From positions 1 to 7,599 of the forward strand of contig PGXP01000076.1 of assembly GCA_002839205.1 (NCBI GenBank): a DNA stretch of 7,599 bases, read 5' to 3'. Shown piece by piece: positions 4,819 through 7,599 of the stretch (the stretch's first letter is position 1; each line of letters starts with the position of its first letter). Position numbers and translations under genes: made by a program. The notes beneath the pieces are model-generated. The model had not been told where the DNA came from and did no database searches. It worked only from the letters and a program-made list of their open reading frames with translations. The stretch comes from Spirochaetae bacterium HGW-Spirochaetae-9. GTDB taxonomy: Bacteria; Spirochaetota; Spirochaetia; Treponematales; Rectinemataceae.

Positions 4819-5502
4819 TTAGCGCTTTCCGGCTAAAATCTCCATTATGGAACCGTCATAGAGGAAGATCCCCGATTTTGTGTAGCGCATGTGGCGTGGA
4901 ATCCAAAGCTCGGCATCCTTCACCATGGAGCCGACGACGATCATGTCGGGCGTAGATTTCTGCAAGGCCTTCATGATATCCGTTTCATCGCTTTCCCGAT
5001 AATCGCCCCTCGCCCGTCCGACAACGCGAAGCTCGGGAAAGGTCGATCGGATATGCAGTTCGGCTTTTTGAAGGATAGCCAGGCTCCCCCCCACCAGGAA
5101 AACAGACCCTCTCCGCTGTTCCAGCGCCGAAAGGAAAAAAGCCAGCACCTTGAGCGGCATGTAAGGCGTGATGGGCATCGTGCTTTCCTCAAGGGCTTCG
5201 ACATTGGAAAGGTATTCCCTGCGTCTCTCTCCTACGGCGAAGGCACGCCTGCACGAACTTTTTTTGGCCGTCACATACTTCAAGAGCATTGCCGAAGCGG
5301 GCAGGGCGAGGTCTGCGCTCGCAATCATTGAGGCGTATTCGCCCAACTTCCCGGCTGCACGAAAATCGGCGCTGCGAAGGAAGCTCACCTGGTGATTGCT
5401 GTCGTCATCCCATGCCGAAGCCAGGGCGACGATCTGCCTTTCGGTGGGAAAATCCAGACGCACTTTGTCGACGACGGCGCTCGTTATTTCGATAGTGTCC
5501 AT
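4819..5502 (-). CDS. WecG/TagA/CpsF (GT26)-like glycosyltransferase homologue, probably degenerate active site
   Basis: The 227-residue protein matches the overall pattern of the WecG/TagA/CpsF family, whose members transfer ManNAc-type sugars onto lipid-linked intermediates for teichoic acid, capsule or enterobacterial common antigen. The C-terminal half is clearest: GSVFLVGGSLAILQKAELHI (132-151), FPELRVVGRARGDYRE (155-170), STPDMIVVGS (183-192), ELWIPRHM (198-205), and GIFLYDGSIMEILAG (211-225), matching the family strands ending in the VGxxFDxxAG-like element. Two signature sites differ. The motif around the catalytic Asp (vvpDG in active enzymes) reads DLALPASAM (64-72), and the usual GxPKQE reads SMVKDAE. 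The C-terminal membrane-binding appendage of TagA is absent. Catalysis is therefore doubtful, and a binding or regulatory role is possible. ATG 5502 lies inside the 3' end of rsmE (19-nt overlap) with AAAAGG just upstream, indicating translational coupling. There is no signal peptide or membrane helix. Confidence 0.7.
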   Translation of the reverse strand: MDTIEITSAVVDKVRLDFPTERQIVALASAWDDDSNHQVSFLRSADFRAAGKLGEYASMIASADLALPASAMLLKYVTAKKSSCRRAFAVGERRREYLSNVEALEESTMPITPYMPLKVLAFFLSALEQRRGSVFLVGGSLAILQKAELHIRSTFPELRVVGRARGDYRESDETDIMKALQKSTPDMIVVGSMVKDAELWIPRHMRYTKSGIFLYDGSIMEILAGKR

Positions 5503-6251
5503 GAAGCCTTTTCCATTAGAATTGTCTTTGTCGCCGCCAGGGCGAAAAGTGCTGCTGTCTCCGTTCTCAATATCGTGCCTTCAAAATGTACAGGCTTGAA
5601 TCCCATAGCCAGAAAGGCTTCGGTTTCATCGGGTGCGAAACCGCCCTCTGGTCCTACAAGGATGACGGTCGGCAACTGCTCCCCAGCGCAATACTCATGC
5701 AAGGTCACGTGTCCAAGGGGAAGCTCATGGAAGATGAGCCGGAGCGATCCATCTTCAGGGTATCCTTCGGCGCTCAAGCGAGCATCGAGATCGGCCATCG
5801 TCGTTGTGGAGAATATCTTTGTCGTCGTAGCCGATCCTGATTGCTGGAGGGCTTCCTTTACGATTTTCCGCCGACGCTCCAGCTTGTCGGCCTTATCCTT
5901 TTCGCTCGCTTCGCGCACAACGCAATGTCGCGTCTGAATGGGGAATATCGCCTCGACGCCGGCCTCGACAGCCTGACGCACTATGAGATCCAGTTTTGGT
6001 CCTTTGGGCAGGGCCTGGACGAGAGCCATGCGAAGGCCTGCAGCCGACTCGACCCTGGCGAGCAGGCTCACGATGAGCTCAGGCTCTATGGCTTCGATGG
6101 TGCAGAGGAAGGCGTGCCCCGCTTCGTCGATGGCGGGAAAAACATCGTCCTGCCCCATCCTCAGGACACGGAGCAGGTAGCGTGAGGTTTTTTCATCGAG
6201 GGCAAGGCGTTTTTCTTCACCCTTGTCGCCCGGAAGCACAAGTTGTCGCAT
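5484..6251 (-). CDS. rsmE: 16S rRNA (uracil(1498)-N3)-methyltransferase RsmE
   Basis: The 255-residue protein has the full RsmE layout. An N-terminal PUA-like domain (about 1-70; HYLxxVLR-type motif as SRYLLRVLRMGQDD at 23-36) is followed by a SPOUT methyltransferase domain with LVQALPKGPKLDLIVRQAVE (77-96), GVEAIFPIQTRHCVV (98-112), the conserved KIVKEALQQSGS (129-140), VILVGPEGGFAPDE (196-209) and the knot motif TILRTETAALFALAATK (226-242). Family members methylate N3 of U1498 in the helix 44 region of 16S rRNA, close to the decoding site, on assembled 30S subunits. The usual LGxRILRTETA reads FEGTILRTETA, a small change beside the knot. Start ATG 6251 gives the normal N-terminus (MRQLVLPGD) but has no recognisable Shine-Dalgarno; it is 8 nt after the stop of the S41 protease gene, so reinitiation by ribosomes finishing that gene is likely. 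Its 3' end overlaps the next gene by 19 nt. Confidence 0.95.
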   Translation of the reverse strand: MRQLVLPGDKGEEKRLALDEKTSRYLLRVLRMGQDDVFPAIDEAGHAFLCTIEAIEPELIVSLLARVESAAGLRMALVQALPKGPKLDLIVRQAVEAGVEAIFPIQTRHCVVREASEKDKADKLERRRKIVKEALQQSGSATTTKIFSTTTMADLDARLSAEGYPEDGSLRLIFHELPLGHVTLHEYCAGEQLPTVILVGPEGGFAPDETEAFLAMGFKPVHFEGTILRTETAALFALAATKTILMEKASWTLSK

Positions 6252-6259
6252 AGAGTGTC

Positions 6260-7599
6260 TTACGGGGAAGAAAGCGTGGCCGCGGCCTGGCTTAGAGTCT
6301 TGCTGTTCCGGAGAATAGCATCGAAATCGGGATCGAGGAGAACTTCGATAGCTTTGTTCAGCTGACTGTCGAATTCCAGGTCATAGACCCGTGAGGGTTG
6401 GGCTCTTTCGAGTTCATCGCGCAGGAGCCTTTCGATATACTCCTCCGGAAGCGAAGAGCCCGAAGTGACGATCTCCTTTGCCTTCGCCTTCCGCGCGGCA
6501 GGATCGGCTCCGGCATGGGCTTTGGCAAATGCCTGAATGACCCCTGAAGCGTAGAGCTTCTTCAAATCGTCGAATTGGGCTTCGGAAAAATCCCAATCGG
6601 GGACAAGGATATCGGGTTCTATGCCCATCTTGTCGATATTGACGCCTGAAGGCGTATAGTAACGCGCCATCGTGAGCTTGAATCCCGTCGTGTCGAGAGG
6701 GAATATCTGCTGCACTGACCCCTTGCCGTAGGTTTTTTCCCCAAGAAGAAGGGCCCGCCGGAGGTCCTTCATGGCCCCGGCGAAAATCTCCGAGGCCGAG
6801 GCCGAACCCTTGTTGACGAGGACGATCATTCTTGTCGAAGCTGACAAGGACAGTGCCGCATTCGTTTTATATTCGTAATTTTCCTGGCTGTTGCGCCCCT
6901 TCGTGGAAACGATGATGCCGGAATCGAGGAAAAGGTCGCTGACGTCGACGACGGAACTGAGGAGGCCCCCCGGGTTGGAGCGCACATCGATGATGAGGTG
7001 GGTTACGCCTTGTTCAGACATCTGGGCGAGGGCATCGTGCATTCGTTCCGCAGTCTGGGGAATCCACTCGATAATGCGGAGATAGCCAATGATGGCTCCA
7101 TCCTTCCTTATGATCCCTGTCTTGATTGCCGGAATTTCAATGGTGGCACGGACAAACTCAACGTCGAAATCGTAGGAGTTCCCCCGCCTGAAGCTCAGGA
7201 GAACCGTGGTTCCCTGAGGCCCCCTGATTTTGGCGGAAGCCTGATCGACCGTCATATCTGCCGTGCTTTCGCCGTCGATCTTCAGAATAAGGTCGCCCGG
7301 GAGAATGCCTTGCTTCCATCCCGGCGTATCTTCGATGGGCGACACCACTTCTACATAGTTGGGTTCGCCCTCGGCCGAATTCCCTGGAACCTTGGAAATG
7401 TAAAGACCCACGCCGGCATACTTGCCGTCCGTATCGCGCATGAGGTCGGAGAGCATGGCTTCATCGAGGAAGGTGGAGTGGGGGTCGCCCACGGCTTCCA
7501 GCATGCCCTTCATCGCTCCTTCGTAGAGCTTGGCCGGATCAACCTCATCGACATAGTTCTGGAAAATAAACTGGTAGATAGTCTGGATGAGTTGGGAGT
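6260..7599 (-). CDS. S41 family C-terminal-processing peptidase (CtpA/Prc-like), 5' end outside window
   Basis: The frame is open to the right edge; 445 residues are visible and the N-terminus, with any signal peptide, is missing. The codons before the internal Met at 7513 are clearly part of the gene (IYQFIFQNYVDEVDPAKLYE, then GAMKGMLEAVGDPHSTFLD), the normal N-terminal helical region of this family. Counting from Met 7513, a PDZ domain spans about 33-115 (YAGVGLYI, VVSPIEDTPGWKQGILPGDLILKIDG), the strand GYLRI is at 143-147, and the LIIDVRSNPGG signature is at 173-183. The Ser-Lys-Gln catalytic set is present: S239 in GSASASEI, K264 in TYGKGSV and Q268, with the same spacing as in CtpB. 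A charged helical extension of about 110 residues follows PDILVPDWDF. Such enzymes act outside the inner membrane, trimming or degrading envelope proteins from their C-termini. It is the first visible gene of the S41-rsmE operon; the promoter lies outside the window. Confidence 0.93.
   Translation of the reverse strand, partial: SQLIQTIYQFIFQNYVDEVDPAKLYEGAMKGMLEAVGDPHSTFLDEAMLSDLMRDTDGKYAGVGLYISKVPGNSAEGEPNYVEVVSPIEDTPGWKQGILPGDLILKIDGESTADMTVDQASAKIRGPQGTTVLLSFRRGNSYDFDVEFVRATIEIPAIKTGIIRKDGAIIGYLRIIEWIPQTAERMHDALAQMSEQGVTHLIIDVRSNPGGLLSSVVDVSDLFLDSGIIVSTKGRNSQENYEYKTNAALSLSASTRMIVLVNKGSASASEIFAGAMKDLRRALLLGEKTYGKGSVQQIFPLDTTGFKLTMARYYTPSGVNIDKMGIEPDILVPDWDFSEAQFDDLKKLYASGVIQAFAKAHAGADPAARKAKAKEIVTSGSSLPEEYIERLLRDELERAQPSRVYDLEFDSQLNKAIEVLLDPDFDAILRNSKTLSQAAATLSSP

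Overview
The window is a moderately GC-rich bacterial chromosome segment (roughly 55-60% GC by eye). It is densely packed, with very short or negative gene spacing. The gene set (PspA/IM30, a YbjN-family protein, an STAS protein with a zinc-ribbon tail, TrmJ, RsmE, an S41 protease) together with E. coli-like promoter and Shine-Dalgarno sequences would fit a free-living or host-associated spirochaete of the Treponema/Spirochaeta type. That placement is an inference from the gene mix, not a sequence match. No RNA genes, insertion sequences, CRISPR arrays or phage genes are visible.

Layout, right to left on the minus strand. Operon A enters from the right edge: an S41 C-terminal-processing protease (7599-6260, 5' end outside the window), rsmE (6251-5484), a degenerate WecG/TagA-type glycosyltransferase homologue (5502-4819), and a sigma-54-activator-like AAA+ protein without a DNA-binding domain (4743-3622). 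Spacings are 8 nt, then a 19-nt overlap, then 75 nt. The last gap holds a possible leader ORF and one copy of a 13-bp direct repeat.

In the middle, trmJ (2889-3653) is the only plus-strand gene. It runs tail-to-tail into the activator gene with a 32-nt overlap, and head-to-head away from operon B with about 55 nt between starts and apparently overlapping promoters.

Operon B on the minus strand is an SDR-family protein (2832-2068), an STAS/zinc-ribbon protein (2021-1470), a YbjN-family protein (1443-1048) and PspA (1044-325). A partial ORF (213-1) runs out of the left edge, with a possible one-base frameshift just after its likely original start. PspA points to cell-envelope stress, and the STAS and YbjN proteins look like its partners or regulators.

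A recurring theme is that several proteins keep a family fold but lack a signature residue. The STAS protein has Ala at the phospho-Ser position, the SDR lacks the catalytic Ser, the glycosyltransferase homologue lacks the active-site Asp, and the AAA+ activator lacks the receiver phospho-Asp and the Fis-type HTH and carries GAFTDA in place of GAFTGA. No clearly new defence or mobile system was found. The most interesting points are the HTH-less activator with its repeat/leader arrangement, the apparently leaderless divergent promoter, and the PspA operon with its non-phosphorylatable STAS protein.
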